Assembly (NCBI GenBank): GCA_020633675.1 | Contig: JACKDE010000001.1 | Coordinates: 992,001 to 1,056,000, forward strand | Reading direction: 5' to 3' | Length of the DNA: 64,000 bases | Origin: Deferribacteres bacterium | GTDB taxonomy: Bacteria > Zhuqueibacterota > Zhuqueibacteria > Zhuqueibacterales > Geothermadaptataceae | Part shown: piece by piece, positions 54,974 to 63,230 of the stretch | Numbering within the stretch: position 1 is the stretch's first letter | Layout of the letters: the number at the start of each line of letters is the position of its first letter | Made by a program: the position numbers and the translations under genes | Notes under the pieces: generated by a model | Databases searched by the model: none | Told to the model about the DNA's origin: nothing | What the model saw: the letters and a program-made list of their open reading frames with translations, nothing else

Positions 54974-56317
54974 ATGTCGAAACATCTCGTGATTATTGGC
55001 AACGGCATCGCGGGCGTCACGACGGCTCGTCATGTGAGAAATCGCGACAGCGAAATGAAGGTCACTATCATATCGAAAGAGTCCGGGCATTTCTTTTCAC
55101 GGCCAGCCCTGATGTACATTTTTATGGGGCATATGCGGTATCAGGATACCAAGCCCTACGAAGATTGGTTTTGGGCCAAAAATCGCATTGATCTCATAAA
55201 TGCCACAGTGCAAAAAATAGATGCCGACCACAAGTCGTTGCTGCTCGAAGATGGCAAGACAGTCAGGTACGACACGCTTGTGGTTGCCACCGGCTCGAAA
55301 TCCAATACCTTCGGCTGGCCGGGCCAGGATTTGCCAGGCGTGCAGGGACTCTATTCGCTGCAGGATGTCGAGTTGCTCGAGGCCAATGCAAAAAATGCCG
55401 GGCGCGCCGTGATTGTCGGCGGGGGACTGATTGGCATCGAGTTGGCGGAAATGCTGCTCAGCCGCAATATCGCGATCACTATTTTGATTCGCGAAGATGC
55501 ATACTGGAACAATATCTTGCCCAGTGATGAAGCTGAATTGGTGGGGCGGCATATCGAAGAGCACGGCATCGACTTGCGCAGGGCAACGAATTTGAAGGAA
55601 ATCCTTGCGGGCGAAGATGGTCGTGTGCGCGCCGTGATGACGGAAGATGGCGAAGAAATTCCGTGCCAGATTGTCGGCCTGACGCCAGGTGTGCATCCCA
55701 ATATCGATTTGGTTCAGAATTCCGGGATCGAAACCAATCATGGCGTGCTGGTCAATGAATATCTCGAAACCAATCTGCCGGATGTGTATGCCGCGGGCGA
55801 CTGCGTCGAAATCAAAGCTGCAATGGAAGGTGAGCGTAGCCGTTTCGAACAACTGTGGTACACGGGCAAAATGCACGGCGAAGTGCTGGCGAAAACCATT
55901 ACCGGCGAGCGCACCAAATATGAGCGCGGCATTTGGTATAATTCCGCCAAATTTCTGGATATCGAGTACCAGACCTACGGCTTTGTCAGCCATCAACCAC
56001 GTCCGGGCGAGACCTCGTTGTACTGGGAGCACCCTGAAGGCCGCCATTGCGCGCGCATTGTCTACAAAACAGATTCACATGAGGTGGTTGGCTTCAGTTT
56101 TTTTGGCATCCGCTATCGTCATCGAGTCTGCGAACGCTGGCTGCGTGAAAAACGGACTGTCGAATATGTTCTCGAAAATTTGGGCGAGGGCAATTTCGAT
56201 CCGGAATTTTTCAAGCAGTATGAGTCGGAAATTGTCTCAAAATTCAATCTGCAGAATCCGGGTGCCAATTTGAAACTGAAGCGAAGGAAGGGATTGTTTC
56301 GAAGGCTTTTTGCCTGA
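54974..56317 (+). CDS. NAD(P)/FAD-dependent oxidoreductase (ferredoxin/rubredoxin reductase-like)
   Basis: A 447-residue two-dinucleotide-fold flavoprotein. FAD motif LVIIGNGIAGVTTARHVR at the N-terminus, NAD(P) motif AVIVGGGLIGIELAEML (about residues 148-164) and the closing VYAAGDCVEIK (about 270) are in order. No redox-active CxxC pair is visible, so it is not thioredoxin-like. The C-terminal 60 residues are basic. It is 47 bases upstream of a NapH-like polyferredoxin, suggesting that it feeds electrons from NAD(P)H into a membrane carrier. Cytoplasmic. Confidence 0.88.
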   Translation: MSKHLVIIGNGIAGVTTARHVRNRDSEMKVTIISKESGHFFSRPALMYIFMGHMRYQDTKPYEDWFWAKNRIDLINATVQKIDADHKSLLLEDGKTVRYDTLVVATGSKSNTFGWPGQDLPGVQGLYSLQDVELLEANAKNAGRAVIVGGGLIGIELAEMLLSRNIAITILIREDAYWNNILPSDEAELVGRHIEEHGIDLRRATNLKEILAGEDGRVRAVMTEDGEEIPCQIVGLTPGVHPNIDLVQNSGIETNHGVLVNEYLETNLPDVYAAGDCVEIKAAMEGERSRFEQLWYTGKMHGEVLAKTITGERTKYERGIWYNSAKFLDIEYQTYGFVSHQPRPGETSLYWEHPEGRHCARIVYKTDSHEVVGFSFFGIRYRHRVCERWLREKRTVEYVLENLGEGNFDPEFFKQYESEIVSKFNLQNPGANLKLKRRKGLFRRLFA

Positions 56318-56364
56318 TTCACCGCAAAGGAGAAAAGCCACGAAATTGTCAAAGAAACGGAAGA

Positions 56365-57912
56365 ATGATGTCACCCATTCAAATACAAAAACCATCCGTT
56401 CTGCACAGACATAAAGATTTTACGGTGCTAAGGCGCTCCGGTCTTGGCCTGTTTCTGCTCGGGATGCTGGTGCTGATCGGCAGCCTTGGCATGAGCGATT
56501 ATCGCATCACAAATGCAAGTCTGCAAGCCAGTGAAGGCAAAATCAGCACTGAGCGCATACAATTATTACAACCACTGGTTGGCCAGCATTATACATCAAA
56601 ATTTGCTGCGCTCGAGGCTATCGAAGCAAACCTGCGCAATGATGCCGCAATCAACGATTATGAGCTGGGCGTGGCCAAATTCTGGCTGCTAAAAAATGCC
56701 GCGACCGGTGTGTTGCGCGGCAACACTGTGCTGCTTTTTCTGCTCAGCATCGTGCTCGCGACCATCGGTGGCCTGCTGTACATTTTGCCGCAGTCTCGTG
56801 AGGGACTGCCCGGCATCAAAAATAACGGTATCTGGTTCAACTCCACCATGGCCCGCGGCCTGATTGGCATTTTGCTTGGCGGCTTGCTCATCGCATTTTA
56901 TATCTTTCTTTACTGGTATCCGTACTACATTGTCAATTTGATCATTCTGGCCGATCCGATGAGCGAATTCATCCGAAATCTACCGGCGGATCAATGGTTT
57001 TTTTACGGCTTGCTGTACACCCTCACAATCATCGTCATGGGTGTGCGCATGTTCGTCAAATACCGCCACAGCCGCTACCATCTGGTACGTACAGCCTCGG
57101 TGATATTCTTTCAATTCGGCTTCGCCTTCATGATTCCGTCACTGCTCGAGCGCATGAACTGCCCGAGCATGGATTTCAAAAATGCCTGGCCACTGAACTA
57201 CAGTTTTTTTATGGACTGGAATCTGAACACCTTGCTCAGTAGTGGCAATCTCGGGGTGTTCATGCTGGTGTGGGGAATTGTGCTGGCGCTGGTGGTCGTG
57301 CCGGTGATGACCTATTTCTATGGCAAGCGCTGGTACTGCTCCTGGGTGTGTGGCTGTGGAGGGCTGGCCGAAACCCTTGGCGACCCGTTTCGCCAGTTGT
57401 CGGATAAATCGTTGAAAGCCTGGCGGATCGAGCGCATTATGATTCACAGCGTGCTGGTGTTCGCGGTGGTGATGACCACCATGCAGATTGTCAATTTTGT
57501 TTCAAACGGCTCGCTGTTCGGCAATTACACCTGGCGCGTCAACCAGTGGTACAGCTTTTTTGTCGGTGCGGCCTTTGCTGGGGTGGTGGGCACCGGCTTT
57601 TACCCGCTGATGGGCAATCGCGTTTGGTGCCGTTTTGGCTGCCCGTTAGCGGCTATTTTGGGCATCGTGCAGAAATTCAAATCGCGCTTTCGGATCACGA
57701 CCAACGGCGGGCAGTGCATATCCTGCGGCAACTGCTCAACTTACTGCGAAATGGGCATTGACGTGCGTTGGTATGCGCAACGCGGCCAAAACATTATACG
57801 AGCATCTTGTGTGGGGTGCGGTGTGTGTGCGGCGGTTTGTCCGCGTGGCGTGCTGGCTTTGGAAAACGGACCGGAGGAGGGGAGATATCGGGAAGTGGAA
57901 AATGAGCTTTGA
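56365..57912 (+). CDS. membrane-bound NapH/NosR-like polyferredoxin
   Basis: A 515-residue membrane protein with about seven hydrophobic segments, a large region 20-90 before them, then NapH/NosR/CcoG-like features: RWYCSWVCGCGGLAETLGDP and RVWCRFGCPLAAILG (CxxxCP motifs), followed by two [4Fe-4S] ferredoxin clusters in CISCGNCSTYCEMGI and CVGCGVCAAVCPRG near the C-terminus. Such proteins move electrons from quinol or ferredoxin to periplasmic reductases or maturation enzymes. The true partner is unknown. Starts with two ATG codons; the FAD oxidoreductase immediately upstream is the likely donor. Confidence 0.85.
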   Translation: MMSPIQIQKPSVLHRHKDFTVLRRSGLGLFLLGMLVLIGSLGMSDYRITNASLQASEGKISTERIQLLQPLVGQHYTSKFAALEAIEANLRNDAAINDYELGVAKFWLLKNAATGVLRGNTVLLFLLSIVLATIGGLLYILPQSREGLPGIKNNGIWFNSTMARGLIGILLGGLLIAFYIFLYWYPYYIVNLIILADPMSEFIRNLPADQWFFYGLLYTLTIIVMGVRMFVKYRHSRYHLVRTASVIFFQFGFAFMIPSLLERMNCPSMDFKNAWPLNYSFFMDWNLNTLLSSGNLGVFMLVWGIVLALVVVPVMTYFYGKRWYCSWVCGCGGLAETLGDPFRQLSDKSLKAWRIERIMIHSVLVFAVVMTTMQIVNFVSNGSLFGNYTWRVNQWYSFFVGAAFAGVVGTGFYPLMGNRVWCRFGCPLAAILGIVQKFKSRFRITTNGGQCISCGNCSTYCEMGIDVRWYAQRGQNIIRASCVGCGVCAAVCPRGVLALENGPEEGRYREVENEL

Positions 57913-57943
57913 CTCTGGGAGCTTGGGCTATAAAGCCTTGAAA

Positions 57944-58254
57944 TTAAGCGAGTTCAACTGAAGAGTCATTTTGCCACTTTTTCGCCTTTTTGATATAGAG
58001 CGCTTCAAAATCAGGCCAATGGTATAGATGGTCGGGATTGAAGTCAGCACCGTTTGGCCATGTAAGCGTTGGAATGCCTGCGCTAATTTCAACTCGGGAG
58101 AAATACTCAAGATCGCGCAGAGCGCCAAAAAGGTTGCCAGCCATAATATTGCGGAAATCAATAGTCCGAATAAAACCATCTTCAAATTCAATGCGAATTG
58201 TGCCGGGCCAATTATTTTGAACGTGCGAACACTGTGTTTGATTGAGTAATCCAT
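57944..58254 (-). pseudogene. DUF2442-family gene with a probable frameshift
   Basis: The N-terminal piece reads MDYSIKHSVRTFKIIGP from the ATG at 58254, but the DUF2442 sequence continues in another frame: TIRIEFEDGFIRTIDF, then MAGNLFGALRDLEYFSRVEI and TLTWPNGADFNPDHLY, ending with TAA at 57944-57946. The shift lies near 58205 in the GGCCCGGC region and is equivalent to loss of one base. DUF2442 commonly pairs with DUF4160, as here. It may be a decayed gene or a sequence error. Confidence 0.7.
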
Positions 58255-58268
58255 TAATTCATCTCTCG

Positions 58269-58538
58269 CTACTCTAGGGGGGCTATCCTGTCAGCCGGAT
58301 GACCATTTTGCAACTTTGCCCATGCTTGCTGAAGCTCATCCTGGTGAATTTCCGCCCATGCTTCAACGAGCCGTTTCTGTTTTTTTGGAAATGATCCACC
58401 TAAAATTTCGATATGCTTTATGCTGAAAGCTGCGCGCCACTGCTGATAAGTGGCGTGAGAGTGTGGCAAATGATGCTTGTTACCAACTTCAAGATACATA
58501 GCAATGATGATGCCGTAAAATCTCGAAATTTCCGGCAT
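58269..58538 (-). CDS. DUF4160-family protein
   Basis: An 89-residue protein with the DUF4160 pattern: MPEISRFYGIIIAMYLEVGNKHHLPHSHATYQQW, then a helical segment and EAWAEIHQDELQQAWAKLQNG near the end. The function of the family is unproven; it is often encoded next to DUF2442 and has been proposed to form toxin-antitoxin-like modules. Here it precedes the frameshifted DUF2442 gene by 14 bases, in the same direction. GGGGGG before the ATG is purine-rich enough to act as a ribosome site. Confidence 0.85.
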   Translation of the reverse strand: MPEISRFYGIIIAMYLEVGNKHHLPHSHATYQQWRAAFSIKHIEILGGSFPKKQKRLVEAWAEIHQDELQQAWAKLQNGHPADRIAPLE

Positions 58539-58734
58539 GTTGCTCTGCCCCCCAATAAAAAACTTTTCATATTCTTGTCACGCCAAAACTACAATTGTCG
58601 TAAACAAACCGCAAGTAATTTTTCAGGCTACTCAGAAATTGGCACCGACGCGCGCTGGTCTGTACAATGGGTTAAAAATATCAAAGAGAGAATTATGAAT
58701 CGCGATCGCCGGCCTCAGCATGATAGCACAGGCG

Positions 58735-59856
58735 CTATTGAGCGGCGATGCCTATTGGAAAGAATGTCAAATAGATGCCTGCGATGAGATTGTTTTCGCT
58801 ATCCAACGCTGCAAAAAGGGCAGGGGAGATGCCGGCAACCCGGATCACACCGGGATAAATGGTCAACCGTCCTTTGTAAGCACGCGCGCCCGACAAAATG
58901 AATGAAGCCAGCAGCGAATGGTTGCGGTCATAAAACAGACCGGCATTCCAGACCAGCTCCGTTGTCAGTTTTTGAATATTGTCTTCGGCACTGACCTTGA
59001 CCAAATCCCGCGCCATAAAGCCACCACCAAACGAAATACTCCTACCATTTTGCCCGCGATAGGAAAGTCCGACTATGCCGTGATTGCCAAAATTATAGAA
59101 AAGATGCCAGGGCGTCGATACGTTGAGTCTTATTTTGATCGCATAGTTTTGACCGTTGTTTTCGAGCGTTTGGTTGGCTGGATTGTAGGCGGGGAAAAAC
59201 GACCAGTCGCGCAAATTCAGGTTTTCTCCGAAAAAGCGGCTGACTTTATCGCTTGAAAAAAGCAGGACACTTAGCGGATTGAAAATGAGCAAATCAGCAA
59301 TGGGATCGACATTAGTACCCTGGAATGAGTTGTTTTCCACAACTTCGTTCAGCAGGTGATACACCATCGTACTTGTCAGCGCCCATGCCGGACTGTGCGG
59401 ATACTTGTGCATTTCAAACCACTCCCGCATTGCCCGGTAGGTCATTCCGCCACCGATGAGGTGATTTTGGTAGTTTGGCCAGAATTGCGCATGCTTCAAT
59501 GAAAAGCTCGTTGGAACAATCTCATTTTGGACAAATTTTCCGGTTCCATAAGCTCGAATATGCTTTACCGGATGCAGGATATTGTCCCAAACATTTTTCC
59601 AGCCGGTGCGATAATCGATATTCAATATTTTTCGGTCCCGGTTGCCGAGCTGGATGATGCCAAAACCGCCATTCAAAATGGTTGATATGGGATTGTAGAT
59701 CGCATCCGAGCCGTATTGAAGGCCTTTGTAAAAATAGTTCCTGCCTGCTTGAGGATAAGCATTTGATACCGATACGATGATCAGGAAAACGATTGGCGGA
59801 AGTGCGATGTTCAGGTTCAAAGCCGGGCAGGTCTGTTTGCTTCTTGGCTGCTGCAT
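58735..59856 (-). CDS. hypothetical exported, beta-rich outer-membrane-like protein
   Basis: A 373-residue exported protein of unknown function. A signal peptide covers about residues 15-35 (LPPIVFLIIVSVSNAYPQ). The body is beta-rich with aromatic strand pattern and short helices: HLIGGGMTYRAMREWFEMHK, VYHLLNEVVENNSFQGTNVD, DPIADLLIFNPLSVLLFSSD. The order resembles DUF3943-like proteins, but only loosely. The C-terminus (SPALFAALDSENNLIAGIYLTFFPIGIAAQ) looks like a closing membrane strand. Outer-membrane or periplasmic placement is an inference. Confidence 0.65.
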   Translation of the reverse strand: MQQPRSKQTCPALNLNIALPPIVFLIIVSVSNAYPQAGRNYFYKGLQYGSDAIYNPISTILNGGFGIIQLGNRDRKILNIDYRTGWKNVWDNILHPVKHIRAYGTGKFVQNEIVPTSFSLKHAQFWPNYQNHLIGGGMTYRAMREWFEMHKYPHSPAWALTSTMVYHLLNEVVENNSFQGTNVDPIADLLIFNPLSVLLFSSDKVSRFFGENLNLRDWSFFPAYNPANQTLENNGQNYAIKIRLNVSTPWHLFYNFGNHGIVGLSYRGQNGRSISFGGGFMARDLVKVSAEDNIQKLTTELVWNAGLFYDRNHSLLASFILSGARAYKGRLTIYPGVIRVAGISPALFAALDSENNLIAGIYLTFFPIGIAAQ

Positions 59857-60056
59857 AAAGATTGAATGCTCAACAAAATGAAATCATAGCGGGCGGATTT
59901 GGTCATTGTTTTGTAAAAGCTAAAGGCATGCGCAGGGTGGGGAAAGTCGTTGAAAGTATCAAGCCAAAATTGACCAGAAAGGCGTACGGCAGTTGCAATT
60001 CACTCTCTGATGCAGTCGTGAGGTGATCTTTATAAAACAGGCTTTTCGCATGCGGG

Positions 60057-60980
60057 TTACCATTCATGTTCAGAATAATACAGCTTCGAGATAGCGTGGG
60101 TTTGTTCTTTTATTCTCAGAATCTCAGCTTCTGTCAACCGCTTCTTCCAATTGTGAATGTTCGCTCTGCTATTGCGTTTAAACTCGCTGCCAGCTTGTTG
60201 CTCGGCTGGATTATGCTCGCCGGAGCTTGCCTGGATCGCCGATTTTGCTTTCGGAGTGAATTGCAACTGCAGGGCACCATAGATGGACTGGAATTTTGCG
60301 ACCGGATCGATAGATAGGTCTTCATGGCGCACAAACAACCAGTTCGGATGCTCATTTTTGTAAACATTGATCAGGTAATGCATGCTGTTCCAGAGCACAA
60401 TGGCCTGTGAAATGATATCCTGCTCATGTGCCGCAAATGCCTCAATTTCCTTTTTGAAGCTCTTTAAATGGCCGTCTATTAACAGTGGCTGCAGAAGGAA
60501 ATTGTTAAAATCGAATTTCCAATCCTTTAATTTTAGGCTCGAGCAGAATGCGGCGGGGTGCCGTATCATAACCAGCACATTCATATCAAATGTTTTGGCG
60601 AGCCAGGGAGCCGAGAACAGGGCAATCGGGTCTTTGATGATGGGCGTGTCTTTTCGTGCTTTGTGGCGCAGAAATCTCCACTGGTCTCTGACAATTTTGG
60701 CATAATTTCTCGGCGTTCGTGCTTTTGCGAAATGGCTGGCCAAAGGATAGTTGTAGGTGATCACGTTGCGAACAGATGCTTCATAATGATGGGCATTTTC
60801 ATCGCATATATATTGAAACCAGTGCGGGAACGGGCTGTCGATCACATCCAGTTTTAGGCCGATATTGAAGGGCTCGTGAATGTAAGCCGTTTTGGGAGCC
60901 ATTGCCAGCATCCTGCCCGCCCAGGTCGTGCCTGACCGATGTGAGCCTGTCACCAGGATCGGTTTTCTTTTTGTTTTCAT
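60057..60980 (-). CDS. sulfotransferase-family protein
   Basis: A 307-residue PAPS-dependent sulfotransferase-like protein. The 5'-phosphosulfate loop RKPILVTGSHRSGTTWAGRML lies at the N-terminus and the 3'-phosphate site region is around MNVLVMIRHPAAFCSSLKL. Further helical segments around WNSMHYLINVYKNEHPNWLFVRHEDLSIDP contain the second conserved segment. The start is set at the ATG at 60980, just before MKTKRKPILV; an upstream in-frame start would add 34 residues without a ribosome site. The acceptor is unknown; proteins like this modify glycans, lipids or small molecules. Confidence 0.85.
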   Translation of the reverse strand: MKTKRKPILVTGSHRSGTTWAGRMLAMAPKTAYIHEPFNIGLKLDVIDSPFPHWFQYICDENAHHYEASVRNVITYNYPLASHFAKARTPRNYAKIVRDQWRFLRHKARKDTPIIKDPIALFSAPWLAKTFDMNVLVMIRHPAAFCSSLKLKDWKFDFNNFLLQPLLIDGHLKSFKKEIEAFAAHEQDIISQAIVLWNSMHYLINVYKNEHPNWLFVRHEDLSIDPVAKFQSIYGALQLQFTPKAKSAIQASSGEHNPAEQQAGSEFKRNSRANIHNWKKRLTEAEILRIKEQTHAISKLYYSEHEW

Positions 60981-61160
60981 TTCTTTTTCATCATGAAGCT
61001 GTATCGGCTTGGTTTGGTGCGCTATGCAGGAATATTCTACCCCAGTTTTCAAGGCAAGATACCGATGAGATTCGATTCCCAACGTATGAGCAAACGCGCT
61101 TCAAGAATGCAAAATATCTCAAAAAATGTCAAGCTAAAAAAACGTGTAATGAGGTTGTTT
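60981..61160. other. 180-base spacer with no gene
   Basis: A/T-rich sequence between the sulfotransferase start and the vWA-gene remnant. It probably contains the sulfotransferase promoter on the minus strand; no clear hexamers could be chosen. Confidence 0.35.
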
Positions 61161-61240
61161 TCACCGCAGAGTCTGCTAACGGTTGCGGATGTAGTCGACG
61201 AAGATGTATTCGCCGAGGCGGTCGAGGGAGTAGAAGTGGC
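61161..61240 (-). pseudogene. remnant of the 3' end of a von Willebrand A-domain gene
   Basis: About 75 bases nearly identical to the 3' end of the intact gene 61898-62998. In the minus-strand frame it reads LRHFYSLDRLGEYIFVDYIRNR, then an in-frame stop, then QTLR and TGA, against SSLDRLGEYIFVDYIRNRRQ in the intact gene. A single change (AGG to TAG) creates the premature stop. Similarity fades beyond about 61240 apart from a short shared GTTGACTTT. The two copies are 737 bases apart. Confidence 0.75.
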
Positions 61241-61368
61241 GCAGTTGACTTTCATTCGTTTCGGAAAATGTGGTGTTGCTTTTGCCCCGCTGTTGTTTGA
61301 GTTAAAAAGCGCGCTACGCACACCAGGTTCAGGTTTTGCACGCGGGTGAGTTGCCCGGTTCAGCGATT

Positions 61369-61818
61369 TTAATGTGCCTGTGCTTCTTTAATAGCAGCGC
61401 TATGTTTGTCATAGGTACTCTTTAAAAGACACAGGAGACCTAATATGAACGCCCAACAATCAAGACCGAGATCAAAGAATGCATTAAAGAGAGATACTTT
61501 TGATGGAAAGACAAATTTCAGGGAAAGAAATAGCAAACTGATGATGGCTAAAAGAATGATTACTGCCAGAAGAATGCTGTTTTGCGTTTTAACGTATTTG
61601 CTGTTTGCATAAAATGTCTTCTCTTTTTCAGACATTTTTTCGATGTCACTCAGGCTCTCCAGCCCCATTTGGATCCCGGCCAAGAAAATAATCGTCCCAA
61701 TAATCGAGATCAAATTTTCAGGCAGAGCAACGAACGCATAGATTATCAAAGAGATGACGGCTGCCAGGAAGGCCCACTTTAGATGGCTCGCATAATGCAA
61801 AGTATTTTTAATGCTCAT
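61369..61818 (-). CDS. hypothetical four-helix membrane protein
   Basis: A 149-residue integral membrane protein I do not recognise. Four hydrophobic segments: about 14-35, 36-52, 80-102 and 110-132. A charged loop (EKMSEKEKTFYANSKYVKTQ) separates the second and third helices, and the C-terminus is polar. It is bounded on both sides by the duplicated 3' end of a vWA gene (61161-61240 and 61898-61972), so it may have arrived between two copies. No functional assignment. Confidence 0.65.
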   Translation of the reverse strand: MSIKNTLHYASHLKWAFLAAVISLIIYAFVALPENLISIIGTIIFLAGIQMGLESLSDIEKMSEKEKTFYANSKYVKTQNSILLAVIILLAIISLLFLSLKFVFPSKVSLFNAFFDLGLDCWAFILGLLCLLKSTYDKHSAAIKEAQAH

Positions 61819-61897
61819 GGTTCCCTTTTTGGCTTTTGAGAATCTATCTTTGTGTTCGATGCATGAAGGCTTTGTAGTTTCCCCGACAAAATGCTAG

Positions 61898-62998
61898 TCA
61901 CCGCAGCGTCTGCCTACGGTTGCGAATGTAGTCGACGAAGATGTACTCGCCGAGGCGGTCGAGGGAGGAGAAGTAGGCACGGCCACGGTTGACTTTGGTA
62001 AGGGTGTTGACAAAATTCACCAGCCAGCGGTCGCGTGCGATCATAAAAGTGGTGATTTCGATTTTGTCGCGCCGGCACTGCACCGCTTCGTCGAGGGTTT
62101 TGTTGACGATTTTGCGGTCGAGTCCGTAGGGGTTTTTATAGAGCCGGCCATATTCGGTGATGGCGGATGGCTTGCCGTCGGTGATCATGAAAATCTGCTT
62201 ATTGTGATAGCGGTGGCGCTTGAGAATGCGGCGACTGAGCTCGAGCGCTTCTTTGGTGTTGGTGTGGTACGGGCCGACTTTGATAAATGGAATATCTTCG
62301 ACCTCCACCTGACCGGCATTGTCACCGAACACCACTACGTGCAGTTTGTCTTTCGGGTAGCGCGTCAGAATGAGCTGGGATAGCGCCAGTGCGACATTTT
62401 TTGCCGGGGTGATGCGGTCTTCTCCGTACAAAATCATGCTGTGGCTGATGTCGATGGCCAGCACCGTGGCGCAACTGGCGAGATGCTCGGTTTCGTAAAC
62501 TTCGAGATCGTCTTCATTGAGCGAAAGGTGGTCGATGCCGGCGCGCTTAATGGCATTGGAGATGGAAGATGGAAAATCGATATTTGACGGCTCGTCTCCA
62601 TAGCGGAAGGGCCGGGTTTCGCTTTGGCGCTCGATGCCATGTCCGGTGTCGCGGGTGGGGTGCTCGCCGCCCGGGGCTTTGCGCAAATTGCTGAACACGC
62701 GGTCAAGGCTGTCCTGCCGAATCCGGCGATTGCCCTTGCTGGTGACATCGAACTGGCCGTCCTGATCTTCGCGAATGTAGCCCTGCTCTTTCATCCACTC
62801 GATGAAATCCCCCAAGCCTTTGCCCGGTTCGTCGCTGAAGATGTCGTAGCGTTCGTCGAGATAGGTCAGCCAGGTCAGAGCCTGCTGCACATCGCCATTG
62901 GCCTGCACCAAAAGCTGGTTGAACAGGTTCATCAGTTCATCGAAATTGCCTTTTTGCATGTGCGGCAGCTCGCGCCACTCGGAATAGCGGAAGATCAT
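61898..62998 (-). CDS. von Willebrand factor type A domain protein
   Basis: A 366-residue cytoplasmic-type vWA protein. An N-terminal helical region (residues 1-160) precedes the vWA fold; the metal-ion-dependent adhesion site DISHS lies in VLAIDISHSMILYGEDR, with the later motif segments VVVFGDNAGQVEVEDIP and IFMITDGKPSA. The C-terminus RGRAYFSSLDRLGEYIFVDY is characteristic of the group often encoded beside MoxR-type AAA ATPases and Mg-chelatase-like proteins. No MoxR gene is seen in the window, but the gene upstream is off to the right. Start at the ATG at 62998. Confidence 0.88.
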   Translation of the reverse strand: MIFRYSEWRELPHMQKGNFDELMNLFNQLLVQANGDVQQALTWLTYLDERYDIFSDEPGKGLGDFIEWMKEQGYIREDQDGQFDVTSKGNRRIRQDSLDRVFSNLRKAPGGEHPTRDTGHGIERQSETRPFRYGDEPSNIDFPSSISNAIKRAGIDHLSLNEDDLEVYETEHLASCATVLAIDISHSMILYGEDRITPAKNVALALSQLILTRYPKDKLHVVVFGDNAGQVEVEDIPFIKVGPYHTNTKEALELSRRILKRHRYHNKQIFMITDGKPSAITEYGRLYKNPYGLDRKIVNKTLDEAVQCRRDKIEITTFMIARDRWLVNFVNTLTKVNRGRAYFSSLDRLGEYIFVDYIRNRRQTLR

Positions 62999-63077
62999 TC
63001 TCTCAGCTCGATTGGTTTTGCAGACTGTAAATCCCTAGGCTGCATTATTTATAAACCGCTTAATTGCCTTCAATTTT

Positions 63078-63117
63078 CAGAAATGTCATTCCCGCCTTCG
63101 CGGGAATGACATTTCTG
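63078..63117. repeat. 40-base perfect palindrome, REP/MITE-like
   Basis: Left arm CAGAAATGTCATTCCCGC (63078-63095), loop CTTC, right arm GCGGGAATGACATTTCTG (63100-63117); both arms are exact, and the stem extends by at least two further pairs outward (T-A). The TCATTCCCGC...GCGGGAATGA core is a widespread form of small dispersed bacterial repeat. It lies between the vWA gene start and the M16 peptidase end. Confidence 0.9.
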
Positions 63118-63230
63118 AAGAATCCAATTTAGGCGGTTGGACTGATCCTTGAGTACTTATTGACTAAACGTCTTCAGCCTTACGAACTACTCAAAAAATA
63201 AGGGCTGCGTGTCGAAAACCAAGTGCTTTT

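Noticed and set aside
58413..58787. Plus-strand open frame overlapping DUF4160
   Set aside because: Antisense to DUF4160 and without a recognisable domain or start signal.
60902..61349. Plus-strand open frames between the sulfotransferase and the membrane gene
   Set aside because: They read through the antisense of the vWA remnant and have no domain or start signal.
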